NCBI GenBank assembly: GCA_030411725.1 | Contig: MU839844.1 | Coordinates: 310,001-374,000, forward strand | Direction: 5' to 3' | DNA from: Echria macrotheca | Lineage: Eukaryota; Ascomycota; Sordariomycetes; Sordariales; Schizotheciaceae | Length of the DNA stretch: 64,000 nucleotides | In this document: piece after piece, positions 43,797 to 56,872 of the stretch | How positions within the stretch are numbered: position 1 is the stretch's first letter | Layout: the number at the start of each line of letters is the position of its first letter | Translations under genes and position numbers: made by a program | The notes under the pieces: generated by a model | The model's input: the letters and a program-made list of their open reading frames with translations, nothing else | The model's database searches: none | What the model was told of the DNA's origin: nothing

Positions 43797-44297
43797 CAAA
43801 TCGTGGAAACGGTGGACATATGTCGAATTCTTACTTGACTTTGGGTAAAATCGCAGCCAGCTTTTAGACACAATCAACAACAGGAGTGATGAGTTTCCCG
43901 AGGCCGACTGTGTATAAGCCATGACTGCGACACCAACTTCAACCCTTCGAGGGCAAACTCACGCTACCGAACCGATAGTATGGTCCAAGGACCGGAATCT
44001 TATTGGATGAATCATCTGGCAGATGCCGCACAGGTTCTCGAGTGTGGTGTCGATGTTGATGCCCTGCCTTGGTATGAGGTCATGATATCGTCATACACAC
44101 TGCGGCCCGCAGCTCCCGACCGTCACCAACACTGCATGCAAGCGCCGGCTGTTATAAGTCGCAACATCACCACTGCGCAAAAGATCCAACTCCCAGATAT
44201 ATATCACGCAGCCGGGCTCATCAGGTCAAACACCGAAGAAATAAAGTCAAGTAGCCCATCAAACCTGACCAAACCTGAACATATCACACACAGCAAA
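43797..44297. other. Intergenic region phosphotransferase / small repeat protein
   Basis: 500 bp including the leader of the next gene. An ATG at 43980 opens a frame that reaches the next gene but has no domain support. Confidence 0.45.
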
Positions 44298-44646
44298 ATG
44301 TCGGCCCCTTCGCAGCCCACCGATTCTTCCCGCATGGACACGAACTCGACCAACTCGGCGTCTCCTGGAAATATCCTGGGCTCCAGCGCCACAGACCCCA
44401 ACACCAAGCCGAAGGTCTTTGACAAGGACGGCGCCGTCGGCGGTGCATTCACCGGTAGGCTCCTGTTTGAAGCATATCGGAAGCGGATATATACTGACCA
44501 GAACAGAGCAAGGTGCCTTGGGAGGAGCAGCACAAAAGATCGGTGGTCCCCTTGACAAAGATGGTATGATCGGGAAGCAGTTCACAACCGAGGGCATGAT
44601 TGGCGGGACGGTACAGTCGGCTTTGGGAGGAGAGAAGAAGACGTAA
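44298..44646 (+). CDS. Small Gly-rich conserved fungal protein with internal repeats
   Basis: Exon 1 44298-44454, intron 44455-44506 (52 nt, G|AG gives Glu) and exon 2 44507-44646; 98 aa. A Ser/Thr/Asn-rich head of 35 residues is followed by three to four imperfect units of about 12 residues: FDKDGAVGGAFTEQGALGG, LDKDGMIGKQF and TTEGMIGGTVQSALGG. The tail is GEKKT. No signal peptide or membrane segment. The pattern (Asp-Lys-Asp-Gly-x-Ile/Val-Gly) recurs in short ascomycete proteins of unknown function that I recognise only as a type. The start at 44298 is preferred because the sequence just upstream has the AAAATG context and because upstream coding is unsupported. Confidence 0.7.
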
Positions 44647-46587
44647 TGGAATAGAACTTCGGCTCGTAAGACCTTGGGAGATAAGATAGAACGAATGTCA
44701 TTCTGTTCATCAGCTCAAGTGTCTCCCTTAGATGGATCATGTCGACGATGGCCATGTTGGACATATCCAGGCTCTGCAACAACATCAGGCCTGAACCGGT
44801 TCGGAAGAGCCCGAATATCATGCACGGCGCGGGATGCATCACTCGAGCACCAACACGGTCGATCTGGATGGGATGATGCCGGCCATGCGCGGCCTGTGCG
44901 ATGAGATCATGGGATCCTTTGCTCATGCGACTGGCCAGACTGCCCCGGCGGAGGCTGTGATGCTCGTACCGAGACGACCCGAAGACGATCAGTTGAGCCC
45001 GTGCGGTTCGTCACCGGAAGATCTCGCGAGGAGCTCAAATGACGTTGCCAGACTCGGGCGGAGGATAAGACCCAATGGAAGTCTTATTCCTGTGTTCCAG
45101 GTGTTCGGTGCCCTGGGCCGGATCGTCCCGGCACCAGAGGTCCGAACAGGGATGGTGAGCTTCTCTGGCGCGGGAGTGAAACACAAAAGACAAAGTTGGG
45201 CAGTAGCTATGGTTGCGAAAATGGAGGGTGACAGCGGACGACGACGCTGAAACGAAACAGTCACCAACATCAGGGGACGCTGCAGAAGGGCCTGTCGAGA
45301 TGAGCTTGTCGGCGCCGAATTTAGAACGCCGCGACTTGGCTGCAGAGGGCTATGTCGGACGTTGGGATGGCATCCGATCTGAGACTGGAAGTTGATGGAT
45401 AATTGCAACGCCGAGACTGGTCGGTAACGGCTGACGAGATTGGCGGCCGGCTACCGAAGCTCGCTAGAATCCGTAGAAGGTCGGATCGATGCCACGCGGC
45501 GCTGGGTCATGTCGATTCTGCCTTTGCATCAGGCAAATTGGCAGCTCGGATCCCGGTGTGATTTCGTGTTGGCGAGCTTGGTGGGATGGTGTTGAAACGG
45601 CAGGTGTTTGCAATTGCTCGTCGGCGGGGCAGTCGGCGCTATCTGCTGCTGTCCGATAACCCACTCAGCCCTGTAACTATTCCCTCCAAACCGCGCTGCC
45701 CCTGGGCCATTGACCGAATTGACCAGCTGAACAAACTCGGCATTCCAATCATTCTTGCAATGCACGTCATGGTGGAAATACGCATGGGCCCGGATTCGTG
45801 GGTTGGCTGGTGACACGAGCCCCTTTTCTAGAAGTTATGTGGAGAGTACACCAGGGGGACGCCTATCTTCCCCGCACCCATTTACAGAGATAACATGTTA
45901 GTGTGTATGGCCGGGTACTCAGCCCTCGCCTGCGGGTGGGATGACTTCACCAATGAGCAGCGACTCCCCTGCATGTCGCGAGGCGCCGCAAGGCACAGGG
46001 ACTGGGCGACGAGGTCGCATGGTGGTGAGAAAGGGTCGACTGTTTTCCGACTGCATCGACTGCTTTTTTGACAAAACGTGTCCAGGTGGCCGCCAGTGCC
46101 GCCCCTATGTAAAGAAGCGAACCGACGCGCTGGGCCCAAGCTCGTCCGGGCTCGCACACCGCAGCTTTGCACAGAGCAACGCCAACCCGGACACCATTGG
46201 CCACTCACAATGCGGCGTTGTGTGCCAGCCAGTCCGGAATACACAGCAGCGCGCCGAATGTGCCACGCAGCGTCTCCGAGGCCGACTGATGACATTTCCC
46301 TCGCGAGAGGCCAGAGTGCAAATTAACAAAACAGAAAGCAGCACTTAGTGGGTTTACGCCGATTAAATAACGTTAGCGGCGGCGGCCAACAGCAGCCCGA
46401 GGATCAATCGTCACGCGTCGGTTGATTGCCCGCTCCCCTGGCTGGGCATTGGACACGCACGTTTCCCCCATTCCGCTTCTGTCTCGGCTTCCCCTGGACT
46501 GCCGTGCGTGGTGTGCCCTCCCGTTTGTCTCGATCCGGCCGGCCGCTCACTCAGTGTTGGGAGCTGGCTGCCGCTGTCCCTGGCGCA
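44647..46587. other. 1.94-kb gene-free region
   Basis: Overlapping ORFs of up to 139 codons on both strands (for example 44834-45250 plus, 44989-45408 minus, 45941-46348 plus) show no domain, no secretion signal and no consistent exon structure. The right 200 bp form the leader of the MIT gene. No repeat was recognised. Confidence 0.45.
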
Positions 46588-49500
46588 ATGCCCCCTTCGA
46601 CGCCAGACCGATACGCAAAATTTTCGACGGCATCGACGACTCCGCCCGCAACGACGACGCACGACTACACGGTCCGGAGCCCGATTGCGTCGCCGCCCCA
46701 GGTGAGGCCCAGGATCCCCAGCGCCGCCGGGGGCAGTCTCGACCGCCCGGCCGCCCCCAATCCCCAAAGTACCCCTGCCGCGCCCGCCGCCAAAGCGCCT
46801 GAGCACAAACCCTCGGCCTCTGTCCACCGAGCATCCTACACCACCTTTCCCCCGACAACCCACTCGCGACCGCCGTCGCTGCTGCCTCCGGCGCGGATTG
46901 CCGTCGAATTCGCAGACGATCCCTTTCACGACCTCGGCCCCGACCTCGAGCCCCGGCGGTCGAAGGGCCATTCGCGGGCGAGCAGTTCGGGCGGCCTGAG
47001 CGACGGCTTCCGCAATCTTAACCGCTGGTCCGCTTCGACAGCCTCGAGCCGGGCCTCGAACCTCACCAATTTCACCCGTCGTGTCAGCGCTGAGGTTGCC
47101 GGTGCCTTCGGATCTCCCGGCCGGAAGCGTCACAGCAGCAGACCGTCTACTTCGACAACCGCATCCCCGCCAGCCGCCGAGCCCGTCCCTCGCGTGCGCA
47201 GCGAGTCCCCCTTAGCGCCCGTCCCGCCGCTGCAGAGCCTCCCACAGATCTCGTCCGGACCGTCGCTCGAAGAGGAAGTGCGTGGTGCCAATGTGCTGAC
47301 CGGCCTCGCACCGCGACCGATACGTGCCAGACGGCCGAGTGACGATCCAGGGTTGTATTGGGATGGTAGACCAGAGACGGAGGGGGGATCGTCGAAGCTA
47401 GCAGCCATGCCGTACACGCAGAATCGCGAGTCCAGGGCGCACTCGCGGAGCCGGTCGGCCGGGACGAATGGCGTGCTCGACTCGGGTTCCAAGAGCCGCG
47501 AGAAGGACCGCTCGAGCCGGCCGCCGTCCCAGAAGACGATGCTCTCGAGAGCGCTCCAGAAAGCGAATACCGCGGTGCAACTCGACAACGCGCAGAATGT
47601 GGAAGGGGCGAGAACGGCGTACGCCGAAGCGTGCGAGTTGCTCCAGCAAGTATTACAGAGAACCACTGCAGAGGAGGATCGGAATAAGCTGGAGGCTATT
47701 GTAAGAAGTTTGGTCCGTCGCAGTGAACCGGCTAACATACCCAGCACAAAACATACACGGCTCGCATTGTCGAGCTTGATGATCTCGGCGCTACCTACGA
47801 CCCGGATGAGAAGGAGCTGCCTCACCGACCCGAGAGTGAAGATCTTCAGGATGCCGTCGACGGCCCAGACGATGCGGCCGGCGCGGAGATATCTGTGGGC
47901 TACGAGGAGAAGGAAGAGGAGCAAGAGATGCCTAGCTACTCAGTCCCGACAAATGTAGGGAGGCGACCTCTGGCCGCGAGGACGAACCCGTCAGCTGAAC
48001 CCGTGAAGGAACAAGCCAGCGGCTCCTATAATTCGTACCTCAGCGCCCAGTACTCGCTGCAGTCGGCGTTCTCCAAGGCGAGACAGGACAATGGCCTCCG
48101 ACTGCAACTACCGGTCGATGCTCAGTATATGCCACCCCCATTATCTCCCAGGCGTCCCATCTCTCCTTCACACCCACCACCGCCGCCGCCGCAACCCGAG
48201 CGGGAGATTTCAGACCAGGAGCGGAATGACTTTTCGGTGCCCGGTCCGAGACTGGCACCGGCACAGAGAGGTCATCAGAGAGGGAATAGCCACGAGTCGG
48301 TATCATGGCTGGATCCTATCGACGAATCAGCCGGATCGAGCGCGTCATCGGTCCACTCGCGGTCGTCGTCGATGAATATTAGGAGACGACACATCCGAGC
48401 TCCAAGTGGTGATACCGAGGCCGAGTTTGACGCTGCGCTGGATGACGCCATCGAGGCAGCGTACAACGACGGATACGAACCCGAAGCCCAGTACTCAAGA
48501 CCGGACGAGGCGGAAAACACGGTGGCTGATGCCCTGAGGAGGGTCGAGCTTGCTCGGGAGAAGGTGAGGGAGAGCGAACGGGAAGCCCTGGAGCTGGCGA
48601 ACGAGAGGGAGCGACGGTTACGATTACAACAACAGCTGGAAGACGAGGAATACCGGAGACAGGAGGCCATCGGGGATGACTTTTACGACGGAAACGACAC
48701 GGACGAGGAGGAACGAATACTGGAAGAGATGACAAAAGGTTACATTATCGAGGACTTTGCATTCGGGCAGCCGACCCGACAGGCGGTGCCACGCGAGTCG
48801 GATTCTAGCGGGTGGACGAACCGCACCTGGCACAGCTCCATGGGTTCAACGCCACCAACAGCGACAACCGTTCTTACGACAGTCAGCGAACACGACCCTC
48901 TTCCGCCACGGCCTGCGCCGCCGGCCCAGACATTACCCCAGCTACCACCGCAGCCGAACTCGGCAGGCTCCCAAAGCTCGACTCAGAGCGTGCGGAACCG
49001 TCGCCTGTCTGGGCAGAATCCCAAGCAGCTCAAGATCGAGACATCCACGATCAGCCAGACTGCACCGGCTACGGCAGGCCCAGCGCTCCCGGCGCCGAAG
49101 TCCGGCAGCTACATTGTACAACAACGCCAGGCCTTGTCTGCGGGCCCTACCCGGACAACGGCACCTCCATCGGCAAGACCGGTACCCTCCCCTGTCCCGA
49201 GTACTGTGCGCGACGAGACCAACACGCCGCCAATACCGTCTCTGGACGATCTCCCACGTTCGGGGTCGCCATCTGTGCCGCGGCCCGGGCTGCGCAAGAA
49301 TTTCTCGGCCTCGAGTCTAAAGAGCATACGGTCTCGAAATCTGTCTGTGTCGAACATAGATGACGCGTCGGATATATCGCCCGGCACGCCTCTTAGCAAC
49401 CAATACGGCATCGGCGGCTCGTCAACCCGTCTGCCCACGCTACCTTCCATCCCAACCCCATTAGCGGCGGCCTTCACCAAGGAGAGGTCAAACAGCACGG

Positions 49501-50516
49501 CAACCGGCGGCCTTTACCTGTTCGAGCACCAGATCCACTCCCCCACGAGCCCCGGCTCACCAAATCCCATGATGCCGGATGCGCCGGTTCCACTGGAGCC
49601 TTGTCCGAACGATACTCTACTCAGGCCGTTTTGGTTGATGCGTTGTCTTTACCAGACCCTCTGCCACCCGCGCGGCGGCTACCTGAGCAACAAGCTCTTC
49701 ATACCGAGGGATGTCTGGCGGGTCAAGGGAGTGAAGCTGAAGAATCTCGAAGACAAGATTGCGAACTGCGACTACCTCACGGCGGCACTACAGAAGCTCG
49801 CCAAGGTCGATAACTGTGACGCCGACGCCCTTCTCGAAGAAATGCAGTCGTTGGAGGGAGTGCTGGAGCAGGTCCAAGCAACATTGTCGCGAAAGCTTGG
49901 TGCCGAGGTTGGCCTCCAGGGTGTAAGTGCGCTGCTGCGGGAGGCAGGCGGCGCCGAGGAAGCGGCGTCAATGCCGAGGTCGGCTAGTGTTACCAACAAG
50001 GGCAGCTTTTCGTGGCGGCGACTGCGGAACAAGGGCAGCTCTGCAAATTTGCCGAGTCTGGCAACGTCATATGGCGGAAAGGGCGGTAGTGGCGGTCTGA
50101 GTGCCGTCTCGACGCCGATCGACGGACCGGGCAAGGAAGCGGTGCTCCCGAGCCTACCCATGACGGGCCAGCCAACCCGTCGGCCGACCAAGCGTGACAT
50201 TGGCAGTGTAGTGTTTACGGGTCCGAATGCGGCCTATATGAGTTCGTTGGCTAGGTTGTTTGATGCCGCCCAGGCGATCGGTAAGTTTCCCCATCAGTCT
50301 TAGTACTGAGCAGTGCTGACGAGTCCAGATCAAATCGCGCGGCAGGTGGATGATCCGGGGCTCCGACACGCCGACAAGACCCAGGTCGGACTCGAGCTGT
50401 GCACTAGGCATGCAGCCGAGTTCTTTGGGTTTTATGTGTGTCGGTTTGCGCTCGCGGACCTGACGATGATGCTGGACAAGTTCATCAAGCGAGGCAGTGA
50501 ATGGGTCCTTGCGTAG
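46588..50516 (+). CDS. MIT-domain protein, large and low-complexity (endosomal/cytoskeletal type)
   Basis: Exons 46588-47700, 47745-50280 and 50329-50516 (1278 aa); introns of 44 and 48 nt are in frame. The N-terminal 310 residues are Pro/Ser-rich. Around residues 318-385 is an MIT three-helix bundle: SRALQKANTAVQLDNAQNVE, YAEACELLQQVLQRT, and HKTYTARIVELDDL completed across intron 1. A coiled-coil (ELAREKVRESEREALELANE) lies near residue 650. The C-terminal about 250 residues (PFWLMRCLYQTLCHPRGGYL, LEDKIANCDYLTAALQKLAK) form a conserved helical region ending in FYVCRFALADLTMMLDKFIK. MIT domains bind ESCRT-III tails or microtubules, so a trafficking role is inferred. The internal ATG at 46588 is chosen over 46426 because the upstream part looks like leader. 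Confidence 0.82.
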
Positions 50517-50857
50517 GTGCTTGTACAAGACCATCAGCGTATAATGGGTGATGGTGTTTGAGGCCGCGGTTGGCTAGACACGGCTTGCTTGGCTGCTGTT
50601 TATTTGTGTGCATATATCTTGCCAGAGGCATGGACCTGCCATGGAGGTATATAGCTTGTTCATAGCAGAGGACGTTCTGGATGGCGTCGAGTGCTGTACT
50701 TATTTAGAGAATACCCCTGCATCCCAAGTGGTCCCACGGTCGTGACAATAATAATCTGCTGATAAGATAAGCAAAATTTGGTGACCTTTTTGCCCAAGCA
50801 CCGCATCCGCGTCACTTGACTGCATCCAACACTCGATGACCCCAAAAAGCCAATTGA
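50517..50857. other. Intergenic region MIT gene / GUF1
   Basis: 340 bp holding the MIT 3' end and the GUF1 promoter. Nothing else was seen. Confidence 0.5.
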
Positions 50858-52922
50858 ATGCATGGCGCGTTGGGTCTTGCCGCCCTCATGCGACCATGGC
50901 TGCGAGAGCCGCTGCTACGCCGGGGGCCCTCCGTTTTCCTCAGAGGTAACACCGGCGTTGCGGCCGGGCTGTTTCGAATCCCCCAAGCTCGACGCAACAC
51001 GACCAAGACGCCCTCGCTCGACCCGCGAGCTGCCGAGCTCGAACGACGTATATCCGCAATTCCTATCGACCGGTACCGCAATTTCTGCATCGTAGCACAC
51101 ATTGACCATGGCAAGAGCACGCTGTCGGACCGGCTGCTGGAGCACACGGGCACCATCTCGGCGTCGGATGGCAACAAGCAGATCCTCGACAAGCTCGACG
51201 TCGAGCGCGAGCGCGGCATTACCGTCAAGGCCCAGACGTGTACAATGATATATCGCTACGCCCGCGATGGCCAAGACTACCTCCTCCACCTCGTCGACAC
51301 ACCCGGTCACGTCGATTTCCGCGCCGAAGTCACACGATCCTACGCCTCGTGCGGCGGCGCCCTGTTGCTTGTCGATGCTTCTCAAGGTGTTCAAGCCCAG
51401 ACCGTTGCCAACTTCTACCTCGCCTTCGCCGAGGGCCTCACCCTCGTACCCGTCGTCAATAAGATCGACCTACCGTCTGCCGATGTCGACCGCGCCCTCG
51501 GCCAGCTACAAGATGTCTTCGAACTGGACACGTCCAAAGCCGTCAAGGTCAGCGCCAAAACGGGGCTTGGCGTCGGCGATATCCTGCCCGCCGTTATCGA
51601 GCACATGCCGGCTCCGGTCGGGGACCTAAACAAGCCGCTGCGTATGCTGCTGGTGGATTCGTGGTACGATACGTTCAAGGGCGTCGTCCTACTGGTACGC
51701 GTGTTCGACGGCCAGCTCCGCCCAGGCGACAAGCTCGTCAGCTTTGCAACTGGCAAGGAGTACATTGTGGGTGAAGTCGGCATCCAGTACCCAGACGCGG
51801 TTCCACAGCGGTCCCTCCGGGCTGGCCAGGTCGGCTACGTCTTCTTCAATCCCGGCATGAAGCGGATACAGGATGCCAAGATTGGCGACACCTTTACAAC
51901 GGTCGGCTCCGAGGACAAGGTCGAGCCGTACCCGGGCTTTGAGGAGCCTAAGCCTATGGTGTTCGTCGCGGCATTCCCGACAGACCAGGGCGACTACCAC
52001 AAGCTCGCCGACAGCATCGGGCAGTTGGTGCTCAACGACCGCAGCATTACACTCCAGAAAGACTTTTCGGAAGCCCTCGGCGCCGGGTGGCGGCTGGGCT
52101 TTCTCGGAAGTCTGCACTGCTCCGTCTTCCAGGACCGATTGCGGCAGGAGCATGGTGCCGACATTATCATCACGGAACCAGCGGTGCCGACTAAGATCGT
52201 TTACAGCGGAGGCAACGAGGTCGTCATTACCAACCCGGCCGAGTTTCCTGATACCCAGGACCACCGGCTACGTAGCGCACGCGTATATGAACCGTTCGTG
52301 CACGCGACGATGACGCTCCCGGATGAGTACCTTGGTCGCGTCATTGAGATCTGCGAGGCTGCGCGCGGCATACAAAAGGGCATCGAATTCTTCCACGCCA
52401 CCCAGGTCATCCTCAAGTACGAGCTGCCGGCAGCTAGCCTGGTGGATGATCTGTTCGGCAAGCTCAAAGGCGCCACTAAGGGCTACGCGACGCTCGATTA
52501 CGAGGATGCCGGGTGGCGCGAGAGCGACCTCGTCAAGCTCAACCTGTTGGTTAATAAGAAGCCAGTTGATGCCATCGCCCGGGTCGTGCATAGCAGTCAG
52601 GTCATCCGGCTGGGTCGGCAATGGGTTACCAAGTTCAAGGAGCACGTGGATCGGCAGATGTTTGGTAGGTCACCGCATTCTTCTCCGTCGTGGATACTAA
52701 CCCACTGCAGAGGTCATCATCCAGGCCGCGGCCGGCAACAAGATTGTCGCCCGCGAAACCATCAAGCCGTTCCGCAAGGACGTGCTCGCCAAGCTGCACG
52801 CCAGCGACATCACGCGGCGGAGGAAGCTGCTGGAGAAGCAGAAGGAGGGGCGGAAAAAGCTGCGGGCCGTGGGGAACGTCGTCATCGAGCAGGCGGCCTT
52901 CCAAAAGTTCTTGTCCAAGTAG
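50858..52922 (+). CDS. GUF1: Mitochondrial translation factor Guf1 (elongation factor 4 / LepA)
   Basis: Exon 1 50858-52664, intron 52665-52710 (46 nt) and exon 2 52711-52922; 672 aa, normal for fungal Guf1. A basic mitochondrial leader of about 60 residues precedes the GTPase domain: G1 AHIDHGKST near residue 80, the G2 region ERERGITVKAQT, G3 DTPGHVDF and G4 NKIDLPSAD. The EF4-specific C-terminal domain is completed by exon 2 (EVIIQAAAGNKIVARETIKP, RKLLEKQKEGRKKL...AFQKFL). The protein back-translocates mitochondrial ribosomes and supports translation under stress. That is family knowledge. Without removing the intron the conserved C-terminus is lost. It is convergent with the AAA ATPase gene, with 39 bp between the stop codons. 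Confidence 0.95.
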
Positions 52923-52961
52923 GTCTGTACCATGTATCCATACGCTGTCTATTATCAGTAA

Positions 52962-55900
52962 TTACTCCGACGAGTCGGAATCCTCGCTCTTCGTCTTCTT
53001 CCCCTTCTCTTTCTCCTTGCCCTTCTTCTCTCTTTTGTCACCCTTCTTCGCCTTGGCCTTTTTCGACTTCTTGACCGGCTCATCCGATCCATCGGAGTCG
53101 CTCTCGGACTCGGTCGAAGACTCGGTGGTCGAGTCGGACACGTCCTTGTCCTGTCCGCGATATACGAGGCTGGTGTCAGCCGTGTAGTCGGACGCGCGGA
53201 TGTAGTCCCGCTTGGCGACGCGGTCCTCGTCGAAGCCGTGCGTCGCCTTGAGATACTCGTCGAACTGGCTGGACGCTTGGGCGACAATCTTGAAGTACTT
53301 GCGCGTCAGCACGGGCTGGACGTCGCCTTTGCGTTTGGCATGAAATTCCGACAGCGCCAGGACCGTCTGGAACGTGTTGCGGATCTGGCGCCCGTTCCAC
53401 CGCAGCACCTTCCAGTTCTCGCGCACCCAGTCCATGACCTTGCGCTCGGCATGAACGTAGACGAATCTCGTCAGACCGTTGGCCTCCCGCTCGGCGTTGA
53501 TCTCAGCGATGCGCTCAAAGTTGCGCCGAAAGATCTTCATCGTCTGCTTCTTGTCCAGCTTGGGGTAGTACAATGTCAGGTGGAGACGTGAGCGGAAGGC
53601 ATCGTCGATGGCGCCCACCCGGTTCGTCGTCAGGAAGAGGATGCCCGAGTAGTACTCGAGGATGCGCAGAAATACCGATACCAGGCCGTTCCGCTGGACG
53701 TCTCGTTGCTGCCGGGGTCAGCTTGTTCAACTCCACCGAGGACCACATACATCGCGCTTGGCCAGGAACACGTCGGCCTCGTCCAACAGCAGCACACAGC
53801 CCCATTTGTGCGCCAGCCGGAAGTGGTGTTCCATGTTGCTCTCGACATCCTCAGGCCGGTATCCAATGTCGCCTGCACACGCTTAGCTGGTTCTCTGCAA
53901 CCCTCCCCATATCGACTTACCACAGGTGATAGGATACAGCGGCTTCTTGGTGTGGGAGGCAACGCATTCTGAACGGTTAGCTTGGAATAGCCTCGTTGGA
54001 TTAACTTGCCTGCGGTGGAAGTCTTGCCAACTCCTGGGACGCCGTGCAAAAGAATGATACACCCCTTGCCTACAACGGTCAGCAGGGCACCCACAGGCGG
54101 CAGAACTTACCTTTTCCGCTCACGAGGTCCATGCCGATGGTATCCTTGTTGGAGCCCAGCTCCTTCGTATACGTCTCGACCATGGCCTGAACCATCTCCT
54201 GGTGACCCTCCGGCAATACCAGATTCTCCCACTCGTTGTTCTGCTTGATCGGCTTCAGCAGGTTGAGGTCAAGGAGCACTAAACCGTCAGCTACACCCAT
54301 GCTTGCGAGATGTCAACCCACCCCATTTGCGGTTCCGCAGGGCAAAACCCGGCACGGCGCCTGGAAGTAGGCGGATGAAATCATTCGACTCAAGAAGGGT
54401 GGCAAACTCGGCCTGGCCATTCTTGCCCTGTTGCTCCAGTGTCTCATACTCCTCTAGGATTTGGTTGACTCGATTCTCGGTCACGTCCTTGCACGACCTC
54501 TGGAAGTCAGTATACGCGTCATATACGTGTGGCACCTCGAAACACCAGGGCCGGCGACATGCTCTGCCGTAGTATATGTTGGCCGTCTCCAGGCCGCTGC
54601 TCCACACCCAACGTGGCTGGTTCGACACGGTATCTAGGGGTATATCGATATGTTGTCTATCGGAGTCGTCGCTGCCCCCTTGGTAAGCCAATCTCATGTC
54701 GACAATAACGGGGCTGCTGATCTACGCCGTGTTAGCCGCCTTCAACCAGAGACTCGGCATCCTACCTCCTCTCTGCTCCGGCCGACGGTAAGTCCCTCAT
54801 ACCGCATGTGCGAGATTTTCGTCATGTCAAGGAAGACCCCGCCCCTCTCTAGCAGCCGGTCACTGAGCCCGGCAACATAGTGAACCGGATATGCCTGGAG
54901 GTTGCGGATCTCCACCGTTTGCTCGAACGGGCGAAAGGTGAAGATCTCACTGACCAAGCCATACTTGATCCCGTCAAAGTCGATGTAGTAACAATGGACG
55001 TAGAGTTCGGTATAGGTATTTCGGATTCTCCTCGGCGTGACAGACATGGTCTGCTCATTTAGAGCCGCCTGCCGATGAAAGTAGGAATAAGCCGTGGTGG
55101 ATGGCATCCCTCCACTTGTCGCCATAACGCGGTACGCTTGCGGCGCGTATCTGCGGGAGGGAGACTTGATTCGGTTGTGCTCCCACTGTTGACCGTCTCG
55201 GGCTGGCGAGAAAACAAGATCCCCAATATCGAAGAGCATCCACAGGTTCTCAAACGAAATCTCTTGGATCGTCTCACCACGTCGGAGGCGGTTGAAAAGG
55301 GATATCTGCTTGGCCAGGTACTTGTCCACAAACGCCAGAAACATCCGAAAGTGCGGCAGAGCGAGGACGTCATCGTGTGGGTGACCAGCGCTGGCGTCTT
55401 GGCCGTCGCTGTCCTCGGATGGGAATGGCGACTTGCTTCGCTGTGGACCTGGCTCAACCACAGACGGCCCCAAGGACGCAGTCTCCATTTTCTCGACATG
55501 ATTCCGCAGTTGGTCTAGCAATCTGAGGATGGGGCGGAACGGCTTGCTGAAGCGCAGCACAGGAGGCAGCCGGGGTTCGGGAAACTCGGTGGCGTTGGCC
55601 CTGAAGAACGATATCACGGCAGGCGAAGATATGCCAATCATGATAATGTCGATCTCACCTGGGCTGGGGTCGAGGATAGCTTCGTACGACGGAGGAGAAT
55701 CGGAAGCGATGAGTGGGCTGTACATCACTCGAACCAGGTCCCGGGCATCCTGATCACACATCAGTGCCCCCGGCGCTCTCCAGGGTGCATTGGGTTCATC
55801 GCTATGAACAAATTTGTAAGCACCGCCATGATTAAGGTATGCATCCGCGTTGAAGAATTTCACGGTAAGTTGGATGTCCTTAGATGCATCGGGGTGGTAC

Positions 55901-56550
55901 ACGTTGTCGCGTTGTGGTTTTGGGGGAGGCAGCGGTGCCCCCCAGGGAGTTTTACCTCGCTCTACTCCTTCGATTCGCTTTTCCAGCACTCTCAGGTAGT
56001 CTACCACGCCCCGGACGAGATTGGATGCCGTCTCAAAACTGTTATCAGAGGCGGACATCGGCGGTGGCGGTGGCGCGAAAGCCCCAGGGGGGGGTTGGAA
56101 CGCGTATGATTTCGCTACCCGATTCCGTTTGTCGCGCGACCTTTTTGCGTACTTCTCCAGTTTCGCCGTGTAAGCCGCGAAGAAGTCCCGCGACGTCAAG
56201 CGGCGGACGGCGTCGCGTTTAATTTGTTCATATTCCGACTCGGATCCAGAGTCAGAGGATGCGTCCGAAATCGCGTGATGCGCAGGAATCTCACTGACGA
56301 CGCTGCTGTCGTAAGAGCGTTCGCTGTCGGAGTCATTGTCTTTTCTCTTGGCCTTTTTTTTCTTGGCTTTCGAGTCGTCCTGCTCGGGAGTTTGCGATGT
56401 CAGTTGGGTTTCCTCCCGGGCCGGTCCCTCGGTTGAAGCTTGACTCTGCGGCGTCTCGGATGCTGTCGGTCGTCAGTGTCTCTGAGATGTCCTGCACGGC
56501 AGCTACTCACCACCCATCGTCTCGAAGCTTTCTTCTGCTGGAGCAGCCAT
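52962..56550 (-). CDS. AAA ATPase with DUF7025 N-terminal domain
   Basis: Eight exons: 56550-56511, 56462-54766, 54721-54322, 54278-54111, 54069-54010, 53968-53921, 53872-53751 and 53708-52962 (1093 aa). All seven introns are 41-48 nt. The intron at 54009-53969 has a GC donor (GCAAGT). The first exon starts MAAPAEESFETMG, then a charged disordered head and the DUF7025 region (VMYSPLIASDSPPSYEAILD...LYVHCYYIDFDGIKYG). The ATPase core has Walker A GVPGVGKTST near residue 780, the TAECVASHTKKPLYPITCGD block, Walker B VLLLDEADVFLAKRDQRDV near 830, and sensor 1 GILFLTTNRVGAIDDAFRSR with the Arg finger. The tail is Lys/Glu-rich and acidic. This family is abundant in ascomycetes and largely uncharacterised. 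The ATPase is probably active. Confidence 0.93.
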
Positions 56551-56872
56551 GATGAATGTCGAAAGTGTCGAACAGCATCAAGCTTATACGGCTTTGAACC
56601 AGGGATGAAGAAGAAAAGGAAAATTTTAGATGAAGAAGAAAAAAACCAAGTCGAAGTGCGGGGACGGACTGTCGTGCCAAGCTAAGCTGAAGGAGGAACT
56701 TCGAAACGGCCCCCAAATCCTGGGTTCTACCACGAGGGGTTTCATTGGATATCGCAAGCGTGGCAGTGCTTGCTGCAGGGCCCTTGTGTTAGGCGGCACT
56801 CCATCAAGTCGGTTCACCAACACCCTCTTCATTTCTTTGGTGACCTCCTTCATCTATTTGGTGCTGATCACG
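56551..56872. other. Divergent promoter between AAA ATPase and STAND-like gene
   Basis: 322 bp, divergent starts on both sides. It contains A-rich segments near 56605-56650. No domain-bearing ORF. Confidence 0.5.

Noticed and set aside
44834..45408. Candidate genes of about 138 codons on both strands
   Set aside because: They overlap each other, lack any domain or secretion signal, and no supporting splice pattern was found.
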